A stretch of 64,000 nt of DNA, from the NCBI RefSeq assembly GCF_014644735.1, contig NZ_BMKZ01000015.1, positions 1 through 64,000 of the forward strand, read 5' to 3'. Shown piece by piece: positions 30,557-39,753 of this stretch; the first letter of the stretch is position 1, and every line of letters starts with the position of its first letter. The notes beneath the pieces were generated by a model that saw only the letters and a program-made list of their open reading frames with translations, did no database searches and had not been told where the DNA came from. The translations under genes were made by a program, and so were the position numbers. Source of the stretch: Caldalkalibacillus thermarum. Lineage in GTDB: Bacteria; Bacillota; Bacilli; Caldalkalibacillales; Caldalkalibacillaceae.

Positions 30557-31738
30557 TTATTCACATAATTCAAAGACGCCGGCTGCGCCCATACCGCCGC
30601 CGATACACATGGTTACAACGCCAAATCGCTCGCCGCGCCGTCTCATTTCATAGGCCAAGGAAAGGGTCAGTTTGGCCCCTGTGCAGCCCAGCGGATGGCC
30701 CAGGGCGATCGCCCCTCCGTTCACATTCACTTTCTCTTCATCCAGCCCCAGATGGCGAATAACCTGAATGGACTGGGAAGCAAAAGCTTCATTCAGTTCC
30801 ACCAACCCCACATCATCCAGGGTGATGCCAGCCAGCTTGAGGGCTTTCGGCACCGCTTCCACCGGGCCAATCCCCATAATGTCCGGATCAACGCCGCCAA
30901 CAGCAAAAGCTTTAAAGGCGATGAGCGGTTGAAGCCCCAGCTCCTGAGCCTTTTCGCGGCTCATCACGACCACTGCCGCTGCCCCGTCACTGGTTTGGGA
31001 GGCATTGCCGGCGGTTACCGTGCCCTGGGAATGGAACACCGGTTTCAGCGTGGCCAAAATCTCCATGGTGGTGTTGGGACGCACCCCTTCATCGGTGTCA
31101 AAAATGAAGCTCTTCTCCTGCACCTTGCCGTTTTCATCCAGATAACGCTCGGTGACAGGCACGGGAACAATTTCCTCCTTGAAGCGCCCTTCCTTGATCG
31201 CTGCTGCTGCCCGCTGGTGGCTGCGGACCGCGAAAGCATCCTGTTCTTCACGGCTGACCTTAAAGCGGCGGGCCACCTCTTCAGCGGTATGTCCCATGCT
31301 CATGTAGGCTTCAGGCATGTTCTCCATCAGCCAGGGATTGGGGGCCACTTTATGGCCGCCCATAGGGACGCGGGTCATGCTTTCCACCCCGCCGGCAATC
31401 ATGACGTCAGCATGGCCCAGCATGATTTTTTCCGCCGCAAAAGCGATCGCCTGCAAACCTGAGGAACAAAAACGGTTAATGGTGATACCCGGCGTGGTGG
31501 TGGGCAGTCCGGCACGCAAGGCAATGATGCGGGCCAGATTCATGCCCTGCTCCCCTTCAGGGAAAGCACAACCAATTATGATGTCTTCGATTAAGGCCGG
31601 ATCAAAATCTCCTGCCCGTTTGATCGCTTCCTTGACAACCAGAGCGCCCATATCTTCCGGCCGGACCTGCTTCAACGATCCCTTCTTCGCTTTGCCGACC
31701 GGCGTGCGGGCCCCCGCCACAATCACGGCTTCTCTCAC
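30557..31738 (-). CDS. fadA: Acetyl-CoA C-acyltransferase (3-ketoacyl-CoA thiolase) FadA
   Basis: FadA cleaves 3-ketoacyl-CoA to acetyl-CoA in beta-oxidation. The 393-residue protein shows the nucleophile segment [50 protein letters not shown] and the final catalytic cysteine in [14 protein letters not shown]. Length and motifs are normal. It sits 30 bases upstream of fadE and 52 bases downstream of fadN. Confidence 0.96.
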   Translation of the reverse strand: MREAVIVAGARTPVGKAKKGSLKQVRPEDMGALVVKEAIKRAGDFDPALIEDIIIGCAFPEGEQGMNLARIIALRAGLPTTTPGITINRFCSSGLQAIAFAAEKIMLGHADVMIAGGVESMTRVPMGGHKVAPNPWLMENMPEAYMSMGHTAEEVARRFKVSREEQDAFAVRSHQRAAAAIKEGRFKEEIVPVPVTERYLDENGKVQEKSFIFDTDEGVRPNTTMEILATLKPVFHSQGTVTAGNASQTSDGAAAVVVMSREKAQELGLQPLIAFKAFAVGGVDPDIMGIGPVEAVPKALKLAGITLDDVGLVELNEAFASQSIQVIRHLGLDEEKVNVNGGAIALGHPLGCTGAKLTLSLAYEMRRRGERFGVVTMCIGGGMGAAGVFELCE

Positions 31739-31790
31739 GGCACTCTCCTCCTTGTTTGATAGATTGATGGCTTTGGCTGTTTGCCGACGC

Positions 31791-34190
31791 TTAGTTTCTG
31801 AGCGGCTTGCCTTTGGTCAGCATATAGTGCATGCGCTGTTGTGTCTTTGGCTCACCGCACAAGCTTAAGAATGCTTCCCGCTCAATATCCAGCAAATACT
31901 GTTCATCCACCAGGGTTCCTTGCGGCAGATCGCCTCCGCTTAAGACGTGGGCCAGTTTCTCGGCAATTTTATAGTCATGGTCGCTGATCTGGCCGCCTTT
32001 CTTGAAGGTATAGGCTCCCAACATCAACACCGCTTTTCCTTCCCGTCCAACAACCGGAATCTTTTTGGGCTGGGGCGGACGATAACCTGCCCGGGCCAGC
32101 TCCAGCACTTTCTGCTTGGCCTCGTAGATCAAGAAACTTTGATTGATGCTGATCCCGTCTTGGGGCCGGATAAACTGATACTGGCGAGCTTCTTCGGCAC
32201 TGGTCGACACTTTGGCCATGGCAATGGTTTCAAAAGCAAGGTTGACCAGCTGCTGCAGATCCACATCGGCCTTGTCCGGCACACTGTCATACAGGCGGTA
32301 CAGCATCTCTTTATTGCCTCCGCCCCCGGGTATCAGGCCCACGCCCACTTCAACCAGACCCATATAGGTTTCGGCGGCTGCCTGAATGCGGGCTGCAGGC
32401 AGACAGAACTCAGTTCCGCCACCGAGCGTCATGGCAAACGGAGCGACGACCACCGGTTTTTCACTGTAACGGATCGCTGTGGTCGCTTGCTGGAACTGGC
32501 GCACCATGAAATCAATTTCCGGCCAGTTCATTTCCTGGGCTTCCATGAGCAAGAGCATCAAGTTGGCGCCCACACAGAAGTTTTTGCCCTGGTTGCCAAT
32601 GACCAGTCCTTCATAGTTTCTGGCCACTTCCTCCAGGCTGAAGTGAAGCATGTGGATAATGTCAGCCCCAATGGCATTGTTCGGGGAATGGAACTCTAAC
32701 AAAGCGACGCCATCACCGATATCAATCAAGCTGGCTCCGGCATTTTTCTTAATGACTTTGCCTTGTTCTTTTAAGGAAGCCAGGGAGATCTCTTCCGGCC
32801 GCTCTTCCACCAGCTTATACTCACCATGGCTGATATAGAATGTTTTACCCTGTTCGCGGTTGTAGAATGAGGTTTGCCCCTTGGCCAGCATTGTTTTGAT
32901 CCATCCGGGCACCTTTTCTCCTTCCTGTTCCATGCGGGCTACCGATTTTTCCAGACCGATGGCATCCCATGTTTCAAACGGGCCCATTTCCCAGCCGAAA
33001 CCCCATTTCATGGCCCGGTCAATGCTGACAATATCATCGGCAATCTCGCCCAGTTTATCGGCCGAATAGAGCAGCACCCGTTTCATAATGTTCCAGACCA
33101 ACTCACCGGCCCGGTCCTTGGCATAGACAATCGTTCTAAGCTTTTCGGCCAGATCTTTTTTGCTTTTGCTTTGTTGCACTGAAGGGGCGTTTAACTTCTT
33201 ACGGGGCACATATTCCATGGTGTTGTAATCCAACTCCAGGATTTCGCTGCCTTTGTCCCCCTTTACTTTTTTGAAAAAGCCTTGCCCTGCTTTCGCACCA
33301 ATCCAGCCTTTATCCACCATTTGCGCCATAAAATCCGGCAGCCTGAAAACCTCTTGCTCGGCCGGGTCACTCACATTTTCCCGCACGTTATGGGCCACAT
33401 GGGCAAAGGTATCCAGACCAACCACATCTAAGGTGCGGAAGGTGGCACTTTTGGGGCGCCCGATGACTGGACCCGTGACAGAGTCCACTTCGCCCACACT
33501 GTAACCGCCTTTCATCATCTCTTCCACGGTCACCATCAAGCCGTAGCAGCCGATGCGGTTAGCGATAAAATTGGGCGTATCTTTGGCCAGCACTACCCCT
33601 TTGCCCAGCACTTTTTCACCAAAATCTTTCATAAATTGGACAACTTCAGGATCCGTTTTGGCGGTCGGAATCACTTCCAACAGCTTCAGATAACGGGGCG
33701 GGTTGAAAAAGTGAGTGCCCAGAAAATGCCTGCGGAATTCCTCAGAGCGCCCCTCGCTCATCGCTTCCACTGAAATGCCGGACGTGTTGGTGGAGACAAT
33801 CGCATTTTCTTTGCGGTAAGGCTCTATTTTGGCCAGAACATCTCGCTTGACATCCAAGCGCTCCACCACCACTTCCACAATCCAGTCCACTTCTTTCAGT
33901 TTGTCCAGGTCATCCTCCAGATTGCAGGCGGTAATCAAGTCAATCCGCCTTTTATCAAACAGGGGTGACGGTTTTTGTTTCAACAGCTTTTGCCGGTTCT
34001 CTTCGGCAATCCGGTTGCGCACCGCTCTGTCCTCCAGTGTTAACCCCTTTTGCTGCTCTTCTTCTGTCAATGATTGCGGCACAATATCAAACATGTACAC
34101 CGGTATACCTACATTAGCCAGATGGGCAGCGATGCCGGCACCCATCACACCGGACCCAATGACGGCCGCTTTGTTGATGCGATAAGCCAT
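31791..34190 (-). CDS. fadN: 3-hydroxyacyl-CoA dehydrogenase/enoyl-CoA hydratase FadN
   Basis: This 799-residue bifunctional enzyme carries out the middle two steps of beta-oxidation. The N-terminal NAD domain reads [19 protein letters not shown], followed by SNTSGI-like [13 protein letters not shown] and [13 protein letters not shown]. The hydratase/isomerase domain lies towards the C-terminus ([48 protein letters not shown]). The order dehydrogenase-then-hydratase is the Bacillus FadN layout and the reverse of E. coli FadB. It leads the operon behind a FadR box. Confidence 0.95.
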   Translation of the reverse strand: MAYRINKAAVIGSGVMGAGIAAHLANVGIPVYMFDIVPQSLTEEEQQKGLTLEDRAVRNRIAEENRQKLLKQKPSPLFDKRRIDLITACNLEDDLDKLKEVDWIVEVVVERLDVKRDVLAKIEPYRKENAIVSTNTSGISVEAMSEGRSEEFRRHFLGTHFFNPPRYLKLLEVIPTAKTDPEVVQFMKDFGEKVLGKGVVLAKDTPNFIANRIGCYGLMVTVEEMMKGGYSVGEVDSVTGPVIGRPKSATFRTLDVVGLDTFAHVAHNVRENVSDPAEQEVFRLPDFMAQMVDKGWIGAKAGQGFFKKVKGDKGSEILELDYNTMEYVPRKKLNAPSVQQSKSKKDLAEKLRTIVYAKDRAGELVWNIMKRVLLYSADKLGEIADDIVSIDRAMKWGFGWEMGPFETWDAIGLEKSVARMEQEGEKVPGWIKTMLAKGQTSFYNREQGKTFYISHGEYKLVEERPEEISLASLKEQGKVIKKNAGASLIDIGDGVALLEFHSPNNAIGADIIHMLHFSLEEVARNYEGLVIGNQGKNFCVGANLMLLLMEAQEMNWPEIDFMVRQFQQATTAIRYSEKPVVVAPFAMTLGGGTEFCLPAARIQAAAETYMGLVEVGVGLIPGGGGNKEMLYRLYDSVPDKADVDLQQLVNLAFETIAMAKVSTSAEEARQYQFIRPQDGISINQSFLIYEAKQKVLELARAGYRPPQPKKIPVVGREGKAVLMLGAYTFKKGGQISDHDYKIAEKLAHVLSGGDLPQGTLVDEQYLLDIEREAFLSLCGEPKTQQRMHYMLTKGKPLRN

Positions 34191-34296
34191 TGTGGATTCC
34201 CCTCCCTGAAAAGTAATGGTGTCTGATGGCTTCAGACTGTACCAAGAAAGTGTTTACTGGCACTATGTACCTTTTGAAAGGATATGCCTAGTAAGT

Positions 34297-34314
34297 TGAA
34301 TGAATACTCATTCA
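34297..34314 (-). promoter_or_regulatory. FadR operator
   Basis: TGAATGAATACTCATTCA is an almost perfect palindrome matching the Bacillus FadR box (TGAATGA-N4-TCATTCA). It lies about 107 bases upstream of the fadN ATG. The TetR-type repressor FadR would bind here and release on long-chain acyl-CoA. Confidence 0.9.
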
Positions 34315-34583
34315 TTACAGGTGCTGAAAAAACATTCCTAAACAAGATGTGGAATGTAAACGCTTAATAATGATGCCTACTTATACTATAAGACAAAATC
34401 ATTTTTCTATCAACAGAAAAATTTAAAAATTATCAAGAAGCAGTATTCGCTTTATAGCCATTAACAAAAAACCCCTAAGCTCTAAGCTGGGCTATATCTT
34501 TCGGTTAAAAAAAATGTCCAAAGCACTCCCAAGCTTTTTAACGATGTTAAACTTTTTCACCCCTGATGCTGTCGTATTGAATA

Positions 34584-34706
34584 CAAGGGAAAACACCGCT
34601 TGGAGCGCCTCATCATGTTGAGGAGCAAACACGTATATTAAAGGCCGCACTTTACCAATTAACACTCCCTCAAGAACCGGGGCAGATTATAGAATTACAT
34701 CCGTAA
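34584..34706 (+). pseudogene. Possible short coding remnant in the fadN-S9 peptidase intergenic region
   Basis: Within the 624 bases between fadN and the peptidase gene, one plus-strand frame stays open for 40 codons and reads like protein: TPLGAPHHVEEQTRILKAAL then YQLTLPQEPGQIIELHP and a stop. An in-frame stop lies directly upstream and no start or ribosome-binding site is visible. It may be the end of a decayed gene. I do not recognise the family. The remainder of the intergenic region is AT-rich with only the FadR box and one hairpin. Confidence 0.3.
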
Positions 34707-34720
34707 TCAACAATCAAGGG

Positions 34721-34756
34721 AACGCTGGTGTGCCAATAACAACACCAGCGTTCTCG
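34721..34756. other. Perfect 12-bp stem-loop
   Basis: GAACGCTGGTGT and ACACCAGCGTTC face each other across a 12-base loop. Neither side has a T run, so it is not a standard terminator. It lies 59 bases beyond the S9 peptidase stop and may limit read-through or stabilise the 3' end of that transcript. Confidence 0.6.
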
Positions 34757-34814
34757 TGATAAAGCTCCGTTGTGTCTAACAAGCATTATCCGCTCCAATA
34801 TGGAATCTCCCCTT

Positions 34815-36815
34815 TTAATTGCTTTTTCCCCTTTCCCTGTGCTCTTCAAACCAGTTTAAAATATGGTGTAACCGTTCCAGCCGGTGCTTGGGCTTTCCTG
34901 AACGGGACAAATCATGATTTTCATCAGGGAAGCGGATCAGTTTGGTTTTGACGCCAAGCCGGCGCAGAGCCACATACCACTGTTCGGCCTGTTCCATCGG
35001 ACAACGGAGATCTTGCTCACTATGCATGATCAAAACGGGCGTTTTCACATTGCGGGCGTAGCGTATAGGCGAGAAAGCCATGATTTTATCCTCATCTTCC
35101 CATAAATCTGCCCCTCCTAACTGCCACTTGCCAAAATAAAATCCGATGTCGCTGGTGCCATAGAAGCTGTACAAGTTGGAGAGACAGCGCTGGGTCACGG
35201 CTGCTTTAAACCGGTTGGTTTTGGTCACAATCATGTTGGTCATATACCCACCGTAACTGCCCCCTGTCACAAACAATTGGGCCTCATCAACGAAATCATA
35301 GCACTTCAACACATAGTCGACCCCGGCCATGATGTCTTCATAATCTTTACCGGCCCAATCCCCCACACAAGCTTCAACGAATCGTTGGCCGTAACCGTGG
35401 CTGCCGCGCGGATTGGTATACAGCACCACATACCCTCTCGCCGCCATCCACTGCATTTCATGATGAAACCCGTTGCCATAGGCGGTATGAGGTCCCCCGT
35501 GTATCTGCAGAATGAGCGGATATTTCTTATTCGGGTCAAACCCATAAGGCTTTAAAATCCACCCTTCAATCTTCCACCCATCCACGCTTGTATATTCAAT
35601 TTTTTCCGGTGTGCTGAGGGCGATCTCGTCCCTTAACAAGGCCCCGTTCCAATCGGTAAGCTGTTTTTGATCTTCTATCTTATCTAAAGATTGAACGACC
35701 ACATCCCCCGGTGAATGGGGATGGGCTTGAATGAAGACTGCGTGATCATCATCGATCAAATCAAAGGAGGTAATGGTATGCCCAGCAGGACTGTGCGGTC
35801 CTGACACCTCGCCGCTCAGGTTGGTCTTAAACAAGCGCACATCTCCTCTGACTGTAGCGACAAAATAAAGGTTGGTCGAGGTGGAATCCCACAGCGGTCT
35901 CAGGCGCCCGGTATCATATTTGGCGTCTACGCCAATAACATCTTCGGCCGTATAATCCAAATGTTCGGACACATTACGGGCTTCACCCGTTTGCGTGGAT
36001 ACCACCCACACATTCAGATTAGCTGAACTGATCTCCCCTTTGTCATGCCCAACAAATGCGATCCAGCGCCCGTCAGGAGAGTAAGACAACCCTTGAATCC
36101 GGCCCTGGCCTTGATATAAACACTGTTCTTCACCCGTCTTCAAATCGTACAGCCAAATAGCAGGAAGATAATTCCATTCCTGATCTTCTGCTTTAGACCC
36201 GATATAGGCCAGTTTCATTCCGTCCGGTGAAAAGACCGGCTCCATAAAATCAAAGCGCTCATCTGTAATCCGCTCATAGTGGCGCGTCTGTAAATCAAAG
36301 ATGTAGATATGCAGCCGCTTGTCGTCAAAAAGGCCGGTACCGTCTGCTTTATATCTTAGCCGGGCCACCTGTTTCACATCGCTTTTTGTTGTTTCCTCCT
36401 GGTCCGTGTTAATATCCCCGCGAATCGAGAGGGCCATCTTCTTCCCATCAGGAGACCAGACAAATTGACGCACACCTTGCGGGACATTGGTCAGGGGCTG
36501 GGCTTCTCCTCCCGAAACAGGCATGATCCACACCTGCTCTTTTCCTGTCCGGTTGGACAGAAACGCAAGCAGCTTCCCGTCAGGTGACCACCGGGGATGT
36601 TTGTCCTGCACTAAACGTTCCCCGCTATGGTAATGGGTCCACTGTTTCCCTGCATCACGCCAGTCGCTTACATACACTGAAGACGTATAGCCGTCTTTCT
36701 CAAGGTCCATTTGGGTTAAGACATAAGCCACTTTGTCACCGCCGGGAGACACTTGGGGATCCCCCACCAGTTTTAATTTAAACAAATCTTCAGCCTCAAG
36801 GGGCCGTTTACGCAT
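34815..36815 (-). CDS. S9 family (acylaminoacyl-peptidase type) serine peptidase
   Basis: The 666-residue enzyme has an N-terminal beta-propeller made of WD40-like/TolB-like repeats (WSPDGKLLAFLSNR, WSPDGKKMALS, FSPDGMKLAYIG, YSPDGRWIAFVG). A C-terminal alpha/beta-hydrolase domain follows from about residue 410. The nucleophile is in FVTGGSYGGYM, the acid in MHSEQDLRCP and the histidine in ENHDLSR. Such cytoplasmic enzymes cleave short or N-acylated peptides. The ATG at 36815 follows GGAGGAGAAGG; the longer frame has no ribosome-binding site. It appears to be transcribed alone. Confidence 0.92.
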   Translation of the reverse strand: MRKRPLEAEDLFKLKLVGDPQVSPGGDKVAYVLTQMDLEKDGYTSSVYVSDWRDAGKQWTHYHSGERLVQDKHPRWSPDGKLLAFLSNRTGKEQVWIMPVSGGEAQPLTNVPQGVRQFVWSPDGKKMALSIRGDINTDQEETTKSDVKQVARLRYKADGTGLFDDKRLHIYIFDLQTRHYERITDERFDFMEPVFSPDGMKLAYIGSKAEDQEWNYLPAIWLYDLKTGEEQCLYQGQGRIQGLSYSPDGRWIAFVGHDKGEISSANLNVWVVSTQTGEARNVSEHLDYTAEDVIGVDAKYDTGRLRPLWDSTSTNLYFVATVRGDVRLFKTNLSGEVSGPHSPAGHTITSFDLIDDDHAVFIQAHPHSPGDVVVQSLDKIEDQKQLTDWNGALLRDEIALSTPEKIEYTSVDGWKIEGWILKPYGFDPNKKYPLILQIHGGPHTAYGNGFHHEMQWMAARGYVVLYTNPRGSHGYGQRFVEACVGDWAGKDYEDIMAGVDYVLKCYDFVDEAQLFVTGGSYGGYMTNMIVTKTNRFKAAVTQRCLSNLYSFYGTSDIGFYFGKWQLGGADLWEDEDKIMAFSPIRYARNVKTPVLIMHSEQDLRCPMEQAEQWYVALRRLGVKTKLIRFPDENHDLSRSGKPKHRLERLHHILNWFEEHRERGKSN

Positions 36816-36924
36816 CTTTCCTTCTCCTCCCCATTTAAAATGCTGTTCATCATTATCATACCATTTCGTGTCCCTAAATAAAATTCTTTCTCTATCACTG
36901 CTGACAGACAGCAACTGAAAGCAA

Positions 36925-36962
36925 GAAAAAAGCGGCAGGAACTCTTTTACCCTTTGCCGCTT
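36925..36962 (-). terminator. Rho-independent terminator
   Basis: On the minus strand AAGCGGCA pairs with TGCCGCTT and is followed by TTTTCTTGC. It ends the transcript of the two small membrane-protein genes. Confidence 0.8.
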
Positions 36963-37027
36963 GTGTCAAAACCTTAGATTTAAGGGTGTAATCATCAACA
37001 CTGTTCAGCCTATGGCACCCCTTACAT

Positions 37028-37165
37028 TTAATCGCCAGCTTGTTCCCGGTCTTTCTTCCGCCTGCGATAAACATACAACAGTACACCAATCACGCCCACA
37101 ATGGTCAAGATCACAAAGGCATAATCATTGGACAGCTCCATAATCATGTGGTCTCTAGGACTCAT
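37028..37165 (-). CDS. Small single-span membrane protein (45 aa)
   Basis: The frame starts MSPRDHMIMELSNDY, continues with a hydrophobic stretch of about 19 residues (FVILTIVGVIGVLLYVY) and ends in a strongly basic tail RRRKKDREQ. The topology suggests an N-out, C-in membrane protein. GGGGGAGTGGTG precedes the ATG and a good terminator follows, supporting translation. I do not recognise the family. It lies 66 bases downstream of the DUF2892 gene, probably in one transcript. Confidence 0.6.
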   Translation of the reverse strand: MSPRDHMIMELSNDYAFVILTIVGVIGVLLYVYRRRKKDREQAGD

Positions 37166-37230
37166 CACCACTCCCCCTGTCCCGCTTTCATCCGTCAGGT
37201 TCCGTGTAAATTTGACGATAGCACAAAACC

Positions 37231-37512
37231 TTAATTCCCTTTGTAATATCCGGCGTCAGACGCTTCATAGTCCCTGGGTGCTTGCCTTGGTCTGTCCGGG
37301 GTCAACATGCGTGTGGAAGTCATGTTCAACATGGCCAGCATCGGGCAATAACGGGTCACACCTTCGGCCACTTTCATCGCTGAAGCCATTGTGACGACCA
37401 TGGGAAATCCCCGGTTGGGATGACGAACCATTTGGGCAGTTCCCCAAGCTAAACCAGTCAAGCCAAAGGTGATACGCATAATGGCATCAAACGTACCCAC
37501 ATTCTTTTTCAT
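37231..37512 (-). CDS. DUF2892 membrane protein
   Basis: The 93-residue protein starts MKKNVGTFDAIMRI, the typical opening of DUF2892 (YgaP-like inner-membrane) proteins, followed by ITFGLTGLAWGTA and a second hydrophobic segment. CPMLAML gives the single cysteine often conserved at the domain end. A 30-residue polar tail follows. The ATG at 37512 is preceded by GGGAGGATCGG. Function unknown; relatives often accompany rhodanese domains. Confidence 0.8.
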   Translation of the reverse strand: MKKNVGTFDAIMRITFGLTGLAWGTAQMVRHPNRGFPMVVTMASAMKVAEGVTRYCPMLAMLNMTSTRMLTPDRPRQAPRDYEASDAGYYKGN

Positions 37513-37640
37513 CTCCGATCCTCCCTTTCTCTTGACTTGCAGATTTGTCTTATTATGAGAAAAAACAGCGTAAATCATGTATGGTGGATGACTTATTTGC
37601 CAGTGTCAATGATTTGTCAAATCTGCACATAGGGCCAACC

Positions 37641-37669
37641 TTGATCCTGCTGACAAAAATCGTCATAAT
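37641..37669 (+). promoter_or_regulatory. Probable hemE promoter
   Basis: TTGATC and CATAAT are separated by 17 bases, and the -10 ends 33 bases before the hemE ATG. GAGAGGG serves as ribosome-binding site. Confidence 0.5.
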
Positions 37670-37702
37670 GAAAGTTAGTGAGACGAAAAGAGAGGGAAAA
37701 AC

Positions 37703-38767
37703 ATGACAAAATCCAACACTTTTAATGACACGTTCCTAAAGGCCTGCCGCAAGGAACATGTGTGTCAGCTGCCGGTATGGTATATGCGCCAGGCCGGACG
37801 CTATGATCCCGAGTACAGGAAAATTAAAGAAAAGTACTCGCTCCTAGAAATTTGTGCCCAGCCTGAGCTTGCCGCAGAAGTGACCCTGATGCCGGTGCGC
37901 AAACTGGGTGTAGACGCCGCCATTTTATATTCGGACATTATGAACCCTGTCGCTTCCATCGGCATTCAATTTGACATTGTCAAAAATGTGGGCCCTGTCA
38001 TTCATAATCCCGTACGGACCAAAGCGGACATTGAGCGGCTCAAGCCCATTCAGGTGGAAGAAGATCTGGGCCATGTCCTGCAGACGATCCGCATCCTGAA
38101 ACGGGAGTTATCCGTCCCGTTGATCGGTTTTGCCGGTGCCCCCTTCACCATTGCCAGCTACATTATTGAAGGGCGCCCATCTAAAAATTACCTCCGGACC
38201 AAACAGCTCATGTACAGCGAACCGGAACTTTGGCGGCAACTGATGGACAAGCTGGGTCACATGGTCAGCACCTACCTGCGGGCGCAAATCAAAGCCGGTG
38301 CGGATGCAGTGCAAGTGTTTGACAGCTGGGTTGGCGCCCTCTCTCCTGCCGATTTCAGCGCTTTTGTACTGCCTGCCATCCAAGGTATTTTTGAACGTTT
38401 AGCCGATTTAAACGCCCCCAAAATCTATTTTCCCGGTGTAGCCTCGGGCGAGCTGCTGCCCTATTTGCGACACATCAAAGCCGACGTGATCAGTGTGGAC
38501 TGGCGGGTGGAGATCAGCGAAGCCCGCAAACGCCTTGGACCAGCATTCGCTGTGCAAGGCAATCTCGATCCCATGGTGTTAACCGCCCCTTGGCCTGTCA
38601 TTGAACGTTACGCCAAAACGATCATTGATCAGGTGGGCCGCCAACCGGGCTACATTTTTAACCTGGGACACGGTTTATTTCCGGAAGCTCCCCTTGATAA
38701 ACTGAAACAATTGACTGCGTTTGTCCATGAATATTCCGCGACTCTCTTGCAACAACCGGCGCATTAA
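37703..38767 (+). CDS. hemE: Uroporphyrinogen decarboxylase HemE
   Basis: HemE converts uroporphyrinogen III to coproporphyrinogen III by four decarboxylations. The 354-residue protein has PVWYMRQAGRYDPEYR near the start, the ILYSDIMNP aspartate, GFAGAPFTIASYIIEG, QVFDSWVGALSP, and NLGHGLFPEAPLD near the end. All are diagnostic and the length is standard. It starts the hemE-hemH-hemY operon. Confidence 0.97.
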   Translation: MTKSNTFNDTFLKACRKEHVCQLPVWYMRQAGRYDPEYRKIKEKYSLLEICAQPELAAEVTLMPVRKLGVDAAILYSDIMNPVASIGIQFDIVKNVGPVIHNPVRTKADIERLKPIQVEEDLGHVLQTIRILKRELSVPLIGFAGAPFTIASYIIEGRPSKNYLRTKQLMYSEPELWRQLMDKLGHMVSTYLRAQIKAGADAVQVFDSWVGALSPADFSAFVLPAIQGIFERLADLNAPKIYFPGVASGELLPYLRHIKADVISVDWRVEISEARKRLGPAFAVQGNLDPMVLTAPWPVIERYAKTIIDQVGRQPGYIFNLGHGLFPEAPLDKLKQLTAFVHEYSATLLQQPAH

Positions 38768-38802
38768 AAAAAAAACGAGTTTCAGAAAGCGAGGAATGGT
38801 CA

Positions 38803-39753
38803 ATGCCTTCACAAACAATCGGCGTATTCGTCATGTCTTACGGAACCCCGGAAAATATGAAGCAGGTGGAAGAGTACTACACGCACATCCGCCATGGAAA
38901 TCCTCCATCCGCGGAGCAGTTGCAAGAATTAAAAGACCGCTACGAAGCAATTGGCGGTTTGTTTCCCCTGCGCAGAAACACCAATGCCCAAGTGGAAGCA
39001 TTGCAGGATAAGCTTGACCAGCTGCAAGGAGCTGAAGGGGTGCAATTTCGATGTTATCAGGGGCTGAAACATGCCCACCCTCTCATAGAAGAAGGCGTGC
39101 AACAAATGGCCCGGGACGGCATCAAAGAAGCCGTCGGCATTGTGCTGGCTCCCCATTATTCCATCATGAGCGTAGGCAGCTACATCAAACGGGCCCAAGC
39201 TGAAGCAGACAAAGCAGGCATCGCCATGCGGTGTGTGAAAGATTACCATCTCCATCCTTTGTTAATTGAAGCATGGGCGGAACGGGTGCAGGATACCCTT
39301 GCCCAGTTTGCCCCTGATGTGCAAAACCGGGTGCGGATCATCTTTACTGCTCACAGCTTGCCAGAAAAAATTAAGGAAATGAACGACCCCTACGTTGAGC
39401 AGTTGTTGGAAACATCCAGGGCCATCATGGCTCACACAGGACTTGCCAACCAGTGGCAATTCGCCTGGCAAAGTGCCGGACAAACTCCCGTGCCCTGGCT
39501 GGGGCCCGACATCTTAGATGTGTTGCGTCAGCTCCGTCAAGACGAAAATGTTGAACATGTCATGATCTGTCCCATCGGCTTTGTCTCCGACCACCTGGAG
39601 ATCTTGTATGATATCGACATAGAAGCCCAGAATGTCGCCCGTGAATTAGGCATCGAGCTCAAACGGCCCCCTTCCCTTAATACAGACCCCCGGTATATCG
39701 AAGTGCTGGCCGATAAGGTCCTGCGCGCTTACCAAGGAGAAAGTCAGCCATGA
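38803..39753 (+). CDS. hemH: Coproporphyrin III ferrochelatase HemH (CpfC)
   Basis: In Gram-positive bacteria HemH inserts iron into coproporphyrin III. The 316-residue protein has VFVMSYGTPENMKQVEEYYTHIRHG, LAPHYSIMSVGSY and the metal-site histidine in FTAHSLPEK. WQSAGQTPVPWLGPD and ICPIGFVSDHLEILYD follow, the latter holding the conserved glutamate. It lacks the C-terminal cysteines of [2Fe-2S] ferrochelatases. Its stop overlaps the hemY start (ATGA). Confidence 0.96.
   Translation: MPSQTIGVFVMSYGTPENMKQVEEYYTHIRHGNPPSAEQLQELKDRYEAIGGLFPLRRNTNAQVEALQDKLDQLQGAEGVQFRCYQGLKHAHPLIEEGVQQMARDGIKEAVGIVLAPHYSIMSVGSYIKRAQAEADKAGIAMRCVKDYHLHPLLIEAWAERVQDTLAQFAPDVQNRVRIIFTAHSLPEKIKEMNDPYVEQLLETSRAIMAHTGLANQWQFAWQSAGQTPVPWLGPDILDVLRQLRQDENVEHVMICPIGFVSDHLEILYDIDIEAQNVARELGIELKRPPSLNTDPRYIEVLADKVLRAYQGESQP

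Noticed and set aside
30695-31462. Long plus-strand frame opposite fadA
   Set aside because: It is an antisense shadow of a well-conserved thiolase and has no protein-like features or ribosome-binding site.
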